DNA of 64,000 nt from Pseudorhodoferax sp. Leaf265 (GCF_001422365.1 NZ_LMMT01000038.1:77979-141978), one strand, 5' to 3'; shown: positions 34,486 through 43,332, numbered from the stretch's first letter. A program made the numbers and translations. Notes: a model not told the origin generated them from the sequence alone.

Positions 34486-35400
34486 TCAGGCCGTCCAGAG
34501 CTTCTCGTAGCCCTGCTGTTCGAAGCGGTCGATCATGGCCTGCATGAACAGCCGCACCTTGGAGGGCAGGTGCCGCCGGCTCTGGAAGGCGAAGTTGATC
34601 GTCAGGCGCGGCAGGTCCCAGTCGTCCAGCACCGGCACCAGCCTGCCGGCGGCCAGATGCTCCTGCACGATGTACCTGGGCTGCACCAGGATGCCCATGC
34701 CCGACAGCGCGGCCTGCACCACGATCTGGCCGTCGTTGGCTTCCAGCAGCGGCTTGACCACCACCTCTTCCCGGGCCTCGCCCTGGCGAAAGTCCAGGCG
34801 GTGCGGGTCGACGGCGTGGGTGTAGATCAGCATGCGGTGCGCAGCCAGATCGCCGGGCGTGCGCGGCCGGCCGTGCCGCTCCAGATAGGCGGGCGCCGCG
34901 GCCAGGATGCGCCGCGTGGCCGCCAGCCGGCGGATGGTGATGTTGGAGTCCGCCTCGAACTGCCGCGTGCGGATGGCCAGGTCGATGTTGTTGTCGATGA
35001 TGTCGTAGTAGCGGTTGGCCGCCACGACCTCGACCGAGACCGCGGGGTAGCGCTGCGTGAACTCCGGCAGCAGCGGCGCGATGTGCAGCAGGCAGAACGA
35101 GAGCGAGGCGGTCACGCGCAGCACGCCCGTGGGGTTGGCGGTCGACTCGGTGACGGCGTCCTCGGCCTCGCGCAGGTCGGACACGAGTGAGCGGGTGCGC
35201 CGGTAGAACTCGGTGCCGGCATCGGTCAGCTGCAGGCGCCGGGTGGTGCGCTGCACCAGCCGCACGCCCAGGTGCTCTTCGAGCGCGAACAGGTGGCGGC
35301 TGGCCGCCGAGGTCGACATGCCCAGCGCCTCGGCCGCACGGGTCAGGCTCCCGGTCTCCGCGACCTGCACGAACAGGCCCACCGATGCAAAACGGTCCAT
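34486..35400 (-). CDS. LysR family transcriptional regulator
   Basis: The 304-residue protein has a LysR winged helix (residues 1-60, MDRFASVGLFVQVAETGSLT, STSAASRHLFALEEHLG) and a CrgA-type effector domain (DNNIDLAIRTRQFEADSNI). The ATG at 35400 is supported by the canonical start; an in-frame extension of 12 residues lacks conservation. It is divergent from the Dabb-Bug-reductase-dioxygenase genes. Two palindromes lie in the 79-base gap, so it is the likely activator of that aromatic cluster. Confidence 0.9.
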   Translation of the reverse strand: MDRFASVGLFVQVAETGSLTRAAEALGMSTSAASRHLFALEEHLGVRLVQRTTRRLQLTDAGTEFYRRTRSLVSDLREAEDAVTESTANPTGVLRVTASLSFCLLHIAPLLPEFTQRYPAVSVEVVAANRYYDIIDNNIDLAIRTRQFEADSNITIRRLAATRRILAAAPAYLERHGRPRTPGDLAAHRMLIYTHAVDPHRLDFRQGEAREEVVVKPLLEANDGQIVVQAALSGMGILVQPRYIVQEHLAAGRLVPVLDDWDLPRLTINFAFQSRRHLPSKVRLFMQAMIDRFEQQGYEKLWTA

Positions 35401-35406
35401 GGTTAT

Positions 35407-35443
35407 TTTCCCGATTCGCGGGAAAGAATTTCCCAAAGTTGGG
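35407..35443. promoter_or_regulatory. two palindromes, LysR operator candidates
   Basis: TTTCCCGATTCGCGGGAAA (35407-35425) is a perfect inverted repeat with 7-bp arms. CCCAAAGTTGGG (35432-35443) has perfect 5-bp arms. Both lie in the short gap between the divergent LysR and Dabb genes. The arrangement suits a LysR tetramer with a recognition and an activation site. Confidence 0.6.
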
Positions 35444-35479
35444 CTTTTTTGCCGCGCGGCGCGAATCTACCATCTGCCC

Positions 35480-35791
35480 ATGATCAAGCACATCGTCATG
35501 TGGGACGTTCGCGGCGACACCCCCGCCGCCAGGCAGGAGGCGGCCCTGTTCCTCAAGGGCCGCTTCGAGAGCCTGGTGGGCGCCATCCCCGGCATGGCGC
35601 ACCTGGAGATCGGCCTGGACTGCAGCCGTGTCGACTACGCCTGCGACGTGGTGCTGTATTCGGAATTCGAGTCGCAGCAGGCGCTGGACGCCTACGCCTC
35701 CCACCCCGCGCACTTGCGCGTGCGCCAGGAGCTGGAGGGCATGCGCATCGCGCGCCACCAGGTCGACTACGCCAGCGGCGCGGCCCGCTGA
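35480..35791 (+). CDS. Dabb (stress-responsive A/B barrel) family protein
   Basis: The 103-residue protein starts IKHIVMWDVRGDTPAAR and has LEIGLDCSR and DVVLYSEFESQQALDAYASHP, the Dabb pattern. These ferredoxin-like dimeric barrels serve as small monooxygenases, cyclases or stress proteins. It leads an aromatic degradation-like cluster, so a role on a phenolic intermediate is possible. No Shine-Dalgarno sequence is evident, but the start matches the family. Confidence 0.82.
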   Translation: MIKHIVMWDVRGDTPAARQEAALFLKGRFESLVGAIPGMAHLEIGLDCSRVDYACDVVLYSEFESQQALDAYASHPAHLRVRQELEGMRIARHQVDYASGAAR

Positions 35792-35854
35792 TCCCGCCAC
35801 GCCGTTTTTCAGCCACACGGTCGCCAGCCGACCGCCACAACACGAGAGACAAGC

Positions 35855-36838
35855 ATGACCGCCACCACCCTGCCCACCCTGCGCCTCTTCCACGGCCCGG
35901 CCATCGCCCTGGCTTTGCTCGCGGCCGGCACCTGCGCGCTTGCACAGGACCGCTACCCCAGCAAGCCCATCCGCGTGATCGTGCCCTTCCCGGCCGGTAC
36001 GGCGCCCGACGTGATGGCGCGCTACTGGGGCGACCGCGTGTCCAAACAGCTGCAGCAGCCCGTGGTGGTGGAGAACAAGGCCGGCGGCTCGACCATCGTC
36101 GGCACGCAGGCCGTGGCCAACGCGCCCGCGGACGGCTACACGCTGCTCTACACCGCGAGCGGCACGGTCACCATCAACCCCTTCGTCTACAAGAAGCTGC
36201 CCTACCAGGCGCAGGACCTCGTGCCCATCACGCGCATGCTGTCGATCCCGCTGGTGGTCTCGGTGTCCAGCCAGTCGCCCTACAAGACGGCGGCCGACCT
36301 GATCAAGGACGCCAAGGCGCGGCCCGGCAACGTGAGCTACGCCTCCTACGGCGTGGGCACCGTGCCGCACATGTCCATGGCCTACTTCGCCAACAGCGCG
36401 GGCCTCAAGCTCAACCATGTGCCCTACCGCGACGGCGGCGTGACCGACCTCATCGGCGGGCGGGTCGACACGGCCTTCTCGCCCATCGCCGACGTGTTGC
36501 AGCACATCCGCGCGGGCAAGATCCGGCCGCTCGCGGTGTCCAGCCCGCACCGGCTCGAATCGCTGCCGCAGGTGCCGACGGTGGCCGAGGCCTTCCCCGG
36601 CTTCGAGGGCGATTCCTGGCACGGCCTGTTCGCGCTCAAGGGCACGCCGCAGGCGGTCATCGATGCGCTGGGCAATGTGTCGCGGCAGATCGCCGCGTCC
36701 GACGACTACCGCCGCTTCCTGGCCGAACAGGGCCTGGTGGCCGTGGGCGGCAGCTCGGCCGATTTCGTGCAGGTCATCGACGCAGAATCGAAGCGCTGGG
36801 CCAAGGTCGTCAAGGACAACGACATCACGCTCGAATGA
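35855..36838 (+). CDS. Bug-family TTT substrate-binding protein
   Basis: This 327-residue periplasmic receptor has a signal peptide ending CALAQ. The mature segment DRYPSKPIRVIVPFPAGTAP carries Ala-Gly-Thr where PFPPGG is usual, which may alter ligand contacts. ENKAGGSTIVGTQAVA matches the family. It lies 63 bases after the Dabb gene and 34 bases before the flavin reductase, so it is inside the aromatic cluster and may sense or import the aromatic acid. Confidence 0.9.
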   Translation: MTATTLPTLRLFHGPAIALALLAAGTCALAQDRYPSKPIRVIVPFPAGTAPDVMARYWGDRVSKQLQQPVVVENKAGGSTIVGTQAVANAPADGYTLLYTASGTVTINPFVYKKLPYQAQDLVPITRMLSIPLVVSVSSQSPYKTAADLIKDAKARPGNVSYASYGVGTVPHMSMAYFANSAGLKLNHVPYRDGGVTDLIGGRVDTAFSPIADVLQHIRAGKIRPLAVSSPHRLESLPQVPTVAEAFPGFEGDSWHGLFALKGTPQAVIDALGNVSRQIAASDDYRRFLAEQGLVAVGGSSADFVQVIDAESKRWAKVVKDNDITLE

Positions 36839-36872
36839 ACCCCTCCTTCCTCTCCCAACGCATCCACCACCC

Positions 36873-37460
36873 ATGAAGAACCTCGACGTCGTCGCACTCT
36901 GCGGCAGCCTGCGCCGTGCCTCCCTCAACCGCCGCGCGATCCGGCTGGCGCAGGAGGTCGCACCCGCCCACATGGCCATCGAAGAACTGGACTGGCGCGC
37001 CGTGCCCATCCTCGACGCGGACGAACTGGCGCACGGCTATCCCGCGTCGGTGGCGGCGCTGCGCGCGCGCATCCGAGCCGCCGACGCGGTGCTGATCGCC
37101 ACACCCGAGTACAACTTCAGCATCCCCGGCGGCCTGAAGAACCTGATCGACTGGCTGAGCCGCGGCGAGGACCAGCCCTTCAATGGCAAGCCCGTCGCCA
37201 TCGTGAGCGCATCGCCGGGCCCGCTCGGCGGCGCGCGCGTGCAGTACGACCTGCGCAAGGTGCTGCTGTTCGTCAACGCCATGCCGCTGGTCAAGCCCGA
37301 GGTCTTCATCGGCGGGGCGGCCGCGAAGTTCGACGCCGAGACCGGCGCCTGCACGGACGCGACCACGCGGGACTTCGTCACCCAGCAGATGGCCGCCTTC
37401 GCGCGCTGGACCGAGGCCGTGCAGAGAATGCAGGGCGACACCCCCGCCGCGCGAAGCTGA
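36873..37460 (+). CDS. NAD(P)H-dependent FMN reductase / quinone reductase
   Basis: A 195-residue flavodoxin-fold protein with the FMN phosphate loop GSLRRASLNR (11-20) and the NADPH_dep_FMN_red motif PEYNFSIPGGLKNLIDWLSR. It reduces flavin or quinones with NAD(P)H. Directly upstream of a hydroxyquinol-type dioxygenase, it could keep hydroxyquinone reduced or feed reduced flavin to a monooxygenase, as in chlorophenol pathways. No such monooxygenase is in the window. Confidence 0.86.
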   Translation: MKNLDVVALCGSLRRASLNRRAIRLAQEVAPAHMAIEELDWRAVPILDADELAHGYPASVAALRARIRAADAVLIATPEYNFSIPGGLKNLIDWLSRGEDQPFNGKPVAIVSASPGPLGGARVQYDLRKVLLFVNAMPLVKPEVFIGGAAAKFDAETGACTDATTRDFVTQQMAAFARWTEAVQRMQGDTPAARS

Positions 37461-37515
37461 CAGCGCAGGCCGGCAGGGCGTGGTGCCACGCGACTTCAAC
37501 GAACAGGAGACTCCC

Positions 37516-38463
37516 ATGGCCATGCGCCAACCCGACACCGGCCCCGGCGGCCTGCCGTACTTCCAGGAGGACAGCTCGGCCGAGGTCGTCAACGCCCGCA
37601 TGGGCGAGGACATCTCGCCGCGCCTCAAGCAGGTGATGGGCACCCTGGTCCGGCACCTGCACGCGGCCGTCAAGGAGATCGAGCCCACGCACGAGGAGTG
37701 GCTGGCCGCCATCCAGTTCCTGACCGCCACGGGCCAGATGTGCAACGCCTGGCGGCAGGAGTACATCCTGCTGTCGGACGTGCTGGGCGTGTCGATGCTG
37801 GTCGATTCCATCAACAACCGGCGGCCCAGCGGCGCCACGCCCAACACCATCCTGGGCCCCTTCTTCGTGGACGGTGCGCCGCGCCACCCGCTGGGCGCCG
37901 ACATCTGCCGCGATGGCAAGGGCGAGCCGATGGTGGTGCGCGGCCGGGTGGTGGACACCGCCGGCCGGCCCGTGGCCGGCGCCATGCTGGACGTGTGGCA
38001 GACCAACGACGACGGCTACTACGACGTGCAGCAGCAGGGCATCCAGCCCGAGGGCAACCTGCGCGGCGTGTTCGAGGCCGATGCCGACGGCCGCTACTGG
38101 TTCAAGTCGGTCAAGCCGCGCCACTACCCCATTCCCTCGGACGGGCCGGTCGGACAGCTGCTCGGCCGGCTGGGCCGCCACCCGAACCGCGCGGCGCATT
38201 TGCACTTCATCGTCACGGCGCCCGGCCACCAGCCGGTCATCACGCACATCTTCACGCCCGACTGCCCCTACCTGGGCGAGGACGCGGTGTTCGGCGTCAA
38301 GCGCGAGCTGGTCGCCGACTTCCAGAAGGTGGACGACGCCGACGAGGCGCTGCGCTACGGCATGGCGGCGCCGTTCTGGCGCGTGGACTGGGACTTCGTG
38401 CTGGCGCCCGCGGTGGGCGTGGCCTCGCGCGAGGAACTGATCGGCCGCATCACGGCAGGCTGA
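37516..38463 (+). CDS. intradiol ring-cleavage dioxygenase, hydroxyquinol 1,2-dioxygenase-like
   Basis: The 315-residue non-haem iron(III) enzyme has an N-terminal helical dimerisation domain (about 25-110). Ferric ligands are Tyr169 (DDGYYDVQ), Tyr204 (PRHYPIP), His228 and His230 (AAHLHF). The GYYDVQQQG region and long N-terminal domain resemble hydroxyquinol 1,2-dioxygenases, which make maleylacetate from benzene-1,2,4-triol. Catechol 1,2-dioxygenase is the alternative. AGGAGA lies 6 bases before the ATG. Maleylacetate reductase is not present in the window. Confidence 0.88.
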   Translation: MAMRQPDTGPGGLPYFQEDSSAEVVNARMGEDISPRLKQVMGTLVRHLHAAVKEIEPTHEEWLAAIQFLTATGQMCNAWRQEYILLSDVLGVSMLVDSINNRRPSGATPNTILGPFFVDGAPRHPLGADICRDGKGEPMVVRGRVVDTAGRPVAGAMLDVWQTNDDGYYDVQQQGIQPEGNLRGVFEADADGRYWFKSVKPRHYPIPSDGPVGQLLGRLGRHPNRAAHLHFIVTAPGHQPVITHIFTPDCPYLGEDAVFGVKRELVADFQKVDDADEALRYGMAAPFWRVDWDFVLAPAVGVASREELIGRITAG

Positions 38464-38473
38464 GCCTGCGGCT

Positions 38474-39976
38474 TCAGTCCAGGAGCTTGAGCCGCTGCAC
38501 CTTGCCCGAGGGCCCGCGCGGCAGCTCGGCCACGAAGCGGAACTGCGCCGGCGTCTTGTAGCGGCCCAGCCTGTCCAGGCAGAACGCGCGCAGCGCCGGC
38601 TCGTCGCAGGCCATGCCCTCGCGCAGCACCACGCAGGCCAGGATTTCCTGGCCATAGTGCTTGTCGGGCACGCCCACGGCTGCGGCCTCGAGCACGGCCG
38701 GGTGCTGCAGCAGGGCCTCGTCGATCTCGCGCGGTGCGATGTTCTCGCCGCCCTTGATGATCAGTTCCTTGATGCGGCCGGTGACGAAGAAGAAGCCGTC
38801 GGCTTCGCGGTGGCCCAGGTCGCCCGTGCGCAGCCAGCCGTCCGGCGTGAAGGCCGCGGCCGTGGCCTCGGGGTTCTTGTAGTAGCCGCGCATCACGTTG
38901 GGCCCGCGGATCGCGATCTCGCCACTGCTGCCATCGGGCACCGGTTGCAGGTCCGCATCGATCACGCGCGCCTCGCAGCCGCTGGCTCGGCCCACCGCGC
39001 CGAGCTTGCGCAACGCCGGCGCCAAAGGGTTGGAGAACGCGGGTGCCACCGTCTCGGTGAGCCCCATGGTCTCGATCACGCCGATGCCGAACTTCTGCTC
39101 GAAGCCGCGCAGGTGCTCGGGCGGCAGCGCCGCCGAGGCCGAGCGGCAAAAGCGCACGCCGTCCGTGGCGCCGGGAGGCGGCGCCTCGCCTTCGAGCAGG
39201 AAGGAGATGATGGTCGGCACCACGTTGATCCAGGTGCAGCGCTGCGCCTGCACCTGCGGCCAGAACGCGGTGGCGGAGAAGCGCGGCGCGATGGCCACGC
39301 TGCCGCCGTGCGCGAGCGGGGCCAGCATGGTCACCGCGAAGGCGTTGATGTGGTACAGCGGCAGCACACCCAGCACGCGGTCGGCAGGGCCGAGGCCGTG
39401 CTCGGTGGCGATGGCCTGCGCGTTGGCCGCCAGGTTGGCCTGCGTCAGCATCACGCCCTTGGGCCGGCCGGTCGTGCCCGAGGTGTACATCAGCAGCGCG
39501 GTGGCCTCGGGGGCGGGCGGCGCCACCGCGTCGGCGGCCGCGGGTATCTCGGCCGCGGCGGGGTCGACCACCTGCAGCGCGACCGGCCGCGCGATGCCGT
39601 CCAGCAGCGCGCGCACGCGTGCCTCCCAGTCCGGGGCGACGAACACGAGCTTGCAGTCCGAGTGCTCCAGCACATAGCGCATCTGCTCGGGCTGGGACAG
39701 CAGGTTGACCGGGTTGACGCAGCGGCCGCCGTACATGGCGCCCAGCAGCAGCAGCAGGGTCTGCAGGCCGTTGGGCATGACGAAGGCCACGGTGTCGCCA
39801 GCGGCCACGCCGGCACGCTCCAGCAGCGCGCAGGTGGCGCGGCAGTGCGCGCGCAGGGCCGCGAAGTCGACGCTGCGGCCGTCCTCGCAGCCCAGCGCGT
39901 AGACGGCGTCGGGCCGGGTGGCCGCCTGGTGCTCGACCAGCGCGAACACCGTGCCGGGCGGGGCGGGCGTGCTCAT
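38474..39976 (-). CDS. AMP-forming acyl-CoA ligase (SauT-like candidate)
   Basis: This 500-residue adenylate-forming enzyme has the P-loop LLMYTSGTTGRPKGVM (161-176), ETMGLTET, the GEIAIRGPNVMRGYY region, the hinge TGRIKELIIKGGEN and the catalytic Lys in PSGKVQRLK. It activates an organic acid to its CoA ester. Its ATG shares one base with the stop of the acylating aldehyde dehydrogenase (TGATG). Coupled ligase plus acylating dehydrogenase converts an acid to its aldehyde, as in sulfoacetate degradation by SauT and SauS. The substrate is inferred, not shown. Confidence 0.88.
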   Translation of the reverse strand: MSTPAPPGTVFALVEHQAATRPDAVYALGCEDGRSVDFAALRAHCRATCALLERAGVAAGDTVAFVMPNGLQTLLLLLGAMYGGRCVNPVNLLSQPEQMRYVLEHSDCKLVFVAPDWEARVRALLDGIARPVALQVVDPAAAEIPAAADAVAPPAPEATALLMYTSGTTGRPKGVMLTQANLAANAQAIATEHGLGPADRVLGVLPLYHINAFAVTMLAPLAHGGSVAIAPRFSATAFWPQVQAQRCTWINVVPTIISFLLEGEAPPPGATDGVRFCRSASAALPPEHLRGFEQKFGIGVIETMGLTETVAPAFSNPLAPALRKLGAVGRASGCEARVIDADLQPVPDGSSGEIAIRGPNVMRGYYKNPEATAAAFTPDGWLRTGDLGHREADGFFFVTGRIKELIIKGGENIAPREIDEALLQHPAVLEAAAVGVPDKHYGQEILACVVLREGMACDEPALRAFCLDRLGRYKTPAQFRFVAELPRGPSGKVQRLKLLD

Positions 39977-41427
39977 CAGGCCGCCCCGTACTTGTCGAAG
40001 AAGCTGCCGAAGATCTCGCGCTCGCTCGGCACCTGCTCGGGGATGGGCCGCGACACGCGCGTGATGTTGAGGTAGTGGCGGTAGTTCATGTTGTCCGAGA
40101 AGTTGTTGCCGCCCCAGGTGCCGCAGCCCATGGACAGCGAGAACGGCAGGCCGTTGTCGAAGCTGCCGCCCGTGGCGATGCAGTGCGCCTGGTTCAGGAT
40201 CACGCGCGCCACCGGCAGCTGCTGGCCCAGCACCAGCGCGCGCTCGGGCAGCATGGTGTGCAGGCCCACCGAGTGGCCCGCGCCCTGGTAGGCGTAGAGC
40301 TGGCGGACGGTGTCGGCCGCCTGCGCGAAGTCGGCCACGCGGTACAGCGCGAGCACCGGGCTGAGCTTCTCGCCCGAGTAGGGGTGGCCGTCGCCGAAGC
40401 CGTCTTCCTCCACGACCAGCATGCGCGGCTGGCCGGCGGCGATGGCCTGCCACGCGCTGCGGCCCGCGCCTTCGCGCGTGGCCATCTTCTCGGCGATGCG
40501 TGCGGCCGACTGGCCGATGGCGGCCGGCGACAGCTTGCCCTCGGGCCACATGAACTGCTGCAGCTCGGCCTTGCGCGCCGCGTCGAGCAGCACGGCGCCG
40601 CGCGCCTGCAGCGCGGCCAGCAGCGGCGCGGCCGCGCCGGCCACGGCCACCAGGCTGTTCTCGGACGAGCAGCTGGTGGCGTTGTCGAAGGTCTTGGACA
40701 GCACGATGCGCTCGGCGGCCAGTGCCGCATCGGCGCTCTCGTCGACGATGCTGGCCACGTTGCCCGCGCCCACGCCGAAAGCCGGCGTGCCGCAGGTGTA
40801 GGCCGCGCGCACATTGGCCTGCGAGCCGGTGGCCACGACCAGGTCGCACTGGCGCATGAGTTCGTGGGTGGAGGCCTTGTCGACCGGCGCCGGCAGGCAT
40901 TGCACGAGGTCGCGCGGCGCGCCGATGCGGTCGAACTGCGCGTGGATGTGCGCGATGAGTTGCGCGCAGGTGCTCCAGCCCTTGGGCGAGGGCGCCGCGA
41001 TCACGGCATTGCGGCCCTTGAGCGCGTTGATGATCTTGTTGGCCGGCGTGGCCGCGGGGTTGGTCGAGGGCGTCACGGCGCAGACCACGCCCACGGGCCG
41101 CGCGATCTCGGTGATGCCCTTCTCGGCATCCTCGTGGATCACACCCACCGAGCGCGCGCCCTGCAGGTCGCGCAGCAGGCCCAGCGTCTTGCGGTGGTTC
41201 TTGCGGATCTTGTCGTCCACGTTGCCGATGCCGGTGTCGGCCACCGCCAGCTCGGCCAGCGCGCGGTTGCGCGCCGGCTCCATGATGGCCCAGCCGGCCG
41301 CGGCGACGAGCTCATCGACGCGCTGCTGGTCGTAGCCCTCGGCCAACTGCTGCGCCGCGCGTGCGCGCGCCACGAGCGCGGCCACGGTAAGTGCCGCGGG
41401 CGAGTTCCTCTCTGCGTTCATCTGCAT
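39976..41427 (-). CDS. acylating aldehyde dehydrogenase (SauS/EutE-like)
   Basis: The 483-residue protein belongs to the CoA-acylating branch of the ALDH superfamily: VTPSTNPAATPANKIINALK and the catalytic Cys253 in NATSCSSEN, with GAGNVASIVDES. The ALDH general-base Glu of hydrolytic enzymes is absent, as expected for acylating enzymes. It interconverts an acyl-CoA and an aldehyde with NAD(P)H. In this operon it follows a Bug receptor and precedes a CoA ligase. SauS of Cupriavidus necator has the same type and neighbours, so sulfoacetaldehyde is a candidate; acetaldehyde-type substrates remain possible. Start 41421 is an alternative. Confidence 0.86.
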   Translation of the reverse strand: MQMNAERNSPAALTVAALVARARAAQQLAEGYDQQRVDELVAAAGWAIMEPARNRALAELAVADTGIGNVDDKIRKNHRKTLGLLRDLQGARSVGVIHEDAEKGITEIARPVGVVCAVTPSTNPAATPANKIINALKGRNAVIAAPSPKGWSTCAQLIAHIHAQFDRIGAPRDLVQCLPAPVDKASTHELMRQCDLVVATGSQANVRAAYTCGTPAFGVGAGNVASIVDESADAALAAERIVLSKTFDNATSCSSENSLVAVAGAAAPLLAALQARGAVLLDAARKAELQQFMWPEGKLSPAAIGQSAARIAEKMATREGAGRSAWQAIAAGQPRMLVVEEDGFGDGHPYSGEKLSPVLALYRVADFAQAADTVRQLYAYQGAGHSVGLHTMLPERALVLGQQLPVARVILNQAHCIATGGSFDNGLPFSLSMGCGTWGGNNFSDNMNYRHYLNITRVSRPIPEQVPSEREIFGSFFDKYGAA

Positions 41428-41428
41428 G

Positions 41429-42418
41429 TCATTCCACCTTGATGCTGGCGTCGCGGGCCAGTTTGGCCCATTTGCCGAGTTCGCTGTCCACCGTCTGCGC
41501 CAGCGCTGCCGGCGTGCCGCCCACGCCCTCGCTGCCTTGTTCCAGCAGTCTGGCCTTGATCTCGGGCTCCTGCACGATCTCGTTCAGCAGCCGGTTGAGC
41601 TTCTCTGCCACGGCCTTGGGCGTCTTGCTCGGCACGAACATGGCGTACCAGGAATCGACCTCGAAGTCCGCCACACCGGCCTCCTGCATGGTCGGCACGT
41701 CGGGGAAGGCGGCACTGCGCTTGCGCGTGGACACCGCCAGCGCCTTGAGCTTGCCGGCCTTCACGTGCGCGGCCGCGGCCGGGATCGACACCCACAGCAG
41801 CGGCACCTGCCCGCCCAGCACGTCGGTGACGGCCGGGCCGCCGCCGCGGTAGGGGATGTGCGTCATCTGGATGCCGGTGCGCAGCTTCATGAGCTCGCCC
41901 GCCAGGTGGCCCGGCGAGCCGTTGCCCACCGTGGCGTACGACAGCGTGCCGGGCTTGGCCTTGGCCAGCGCCAGCAGCTCGGCCACCGTGCCGGCGCCGA
42001 ACTGCGGATGGGCCACCAGGATCTGCGGCAGCGAGGCCACGGTGCCGACGGGATCGAAGTCGCGCGCGGTGTCGAACGGGATCTTGGCGTAGATGGCCGG
42101 ATTGATGGTGTGCGAGGACAGCGTGAACAGCACGGTGTAGCCATCGGCCGGCGCCTTGGCCACGAGCTCGGTGCCGACCAGCCCGGCCGCGCCGCCGCGG
42201 TTGTCGATCACCACGGGCTGGCCCAGCAGGGCCTGGAAACGCGGCTGCACGATGCGCGCGATCACATCGGTGCCGCCGCCGGGCGGGTAGGGCACGAGGA
42301 ACCTGACGGGCTTGTCCGGGTAGCCCTCGGCGCGGGATGCCCAGGGAAGCAGCGCCGCTGCGGCGCCTGTGGCCAGGTTCAGGCAGCAGGCCCGTCGGCC
42401 GCGTTGGATGGTTTCCAT
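41429..42418 (-). CDS. Bug-family TTT substrate-binding protein
   Basis: The 329-residue receptor has a signal peptide (METIQRGRRACCLNLATGAA, cleavage near SRA) and the mature start EGYPDKPVRFLVPYPPGGGTD. IDNRGGAAGLVGTELVA matches the family. Its start overlaps the end of the IclR gene by 40 bases and its stop is one base from the next start, so IclR, receptor, dehydrogenase and ligase form one operon. It probably captures the acid later activated by the ligase. Confidence 0.9.
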   Translation of the reverse strand: METIQRGRRACCLNLATGAAAALLPWASRAEGYPDKPVRFLVPYPPGGGTDVIARIVQPRFQALLGQPVVIDNRGGAAGLVGTELVAKAPADGYTVLFTLSSHTINPAIYAKIPFDTARDFDPVGTVASLPQILVAHPQFGAGTVAELLALAKAKPGTLSYATVGNGSPGHLAGELMKLRTGIQMTHIPYRGGGPAVTDVLGGQVPLLWVSIPAAAAHVKAGKLKALAVSTRKRSAAFPDVPTMQEAGVADFEVDSWYAMFVPSKTPKAVAEKLNRLLNEIVQEPEIKARLLEQGSEGVGGTPAALAQTVDSELGKWAKLARDASIKVE

Positions 42419-43224
42419 GCTGTTTGTCTCCGGTGTGTCTCTGACGGACGTTGGAATGGCAGCGTCCCTGCCGCCTGCGGGCAGCCCAGCATGTGGCTCG
42501 CTTCGCGGGCACAGGCCAGGAGCATCTCGGAGAGGGCGCGCGACTGCGCGCGCGCAAAACGGATGGAGGGCACGCTCATGCCGACCGCCACCACGGCCTG
42601 GCCGCGCGCGTCGAACACCGGCGCGCCCAGGCCGCACACGCCGGTGCGCCATTCCTCGCGGTTCTCGGCGAAGCCGCGCCCGCGCACGCGCACCAGCTCG
42701 GCCTGCAGCGCTGCGTGGTCGGTGATGGACTTGGGGGTGTGGGCCACGAGCGGCCCCAGCAGCGCGCGCAGGCCCTCGGCATCGGGCTGCTGCACGGCCA
42801 GCAGGGCCTTGCCCGAGGCCACGCAGTAGGCCGGCGCGCGGCCGCCGATGCGCGAGTAGGCGGCCACAGGCAGCGGGCTGTCGAACTTGTCCAGGTACAG
42901 GATCTCGGCGCCGTCCAGCGCCGCCAGGTGGATGGTCTCCCCACTGGCCTGGGCCAGCCGGGCCAGCAGCGGGCGCAGCAGGCCCGGGATGTCGGCCGCC
43001 GCGCCGGCCTGGGCGCCGAGCTCGAACAGCTTCATGCTGGCGCGGTAGCTGCTGGTGGCCGCGTCCTGCGTGGCCCAGCCGCATTCGACCAGGGTCTGCA
43101 GCGTGCGGTGCGCGTTGCTGCGCGGCACGCCGAAGGCCTGGGCCACTTCGGTGACGCGGCATGCGCGCCCGGCGCGTGCGAGCCATTCGAGCACGGCCAG
43201 GCCCTTGGCGAGTGTGGAGTCCAT
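42379..43224 (-). CDS. IclR family transcriptional regulator
   Basis: The 281-residue regulator has an N-terminal winged helix (about 1-60, STLAKGLAVLEWLARAG, FGVPRSNAHRTLQTL) and the IclR effector domain (SRIGGRAPAYCVASGKALLA, REEWRTGVCGLGAPVFDARG). The C-terminus extends about 25 residues past the usual end, reading through the start of the receptor gene. Two IclR-like palindromes lie immediately upstream. It likely autoregulates and controls the downstream catabolic genes in response to the acid or its CoA ester. Confidence 0.9.
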   Translation of the reverse strand: MDSTLAKGLAVLEWLARAGRACRVTEVAQAFGVPRSNAHRTLQTLVECGWATQDAATSSYRASMKLFELGAQAGAAADIPGLLRPLLARLAQASGETIHLAALDGAEILYLDKFDSPLPVAAYSRIGGRAPAYCVASGKALLAVQQPDAEGLRALLGPLVAHTPKSITDHAALQAELVRVRGRGFAENREEWRTGVCGLGAPVFDARGQAVVAVGMSVPSIRFARAQSRALSEMLLACAREASHMLGCPQAAGTLPFQRPSETHRRQTAWKPSNAADGPAA

Positions 43225-43227
43225 GTG

Positions 43228-43244
43228 GTTCTAATATGTAGAAC
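43228..43244. promoter_or_regulatory. IclR operator candidate 1
   Basis: GTTCTAATATGTAGAAC is a perfect inverted repeat (6-bp arms, 5-base centre) beginning 4 bases before the IclR start codon. Binding here would block transcription of the iclR operon. Confidence 0.6.
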
Positions 43245-43258
43245 GTCGTTTGAAAGTT

Positions 43259-43276
43259 TGGAACAATGTAGTTCCA
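43259..43276. promoter_or_regulatory. IclR operator candidate 2
   Basis: TGGAACAATGTAGTTCCA is a perfect inverted repeat with 6-bp arms. Its GGAAC/GTTCC core resembles known IclR-family sites, and it is 31 bases from candidate 1. It lies between iclR and radA. Confidence 0.6.
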
Positions 43277-43332
43277 TGGGCCGTGGCCCGTCAAGCCGTG
43301 GGCGGGGACAGGCCGCTGGCTATAGTCGCCCG

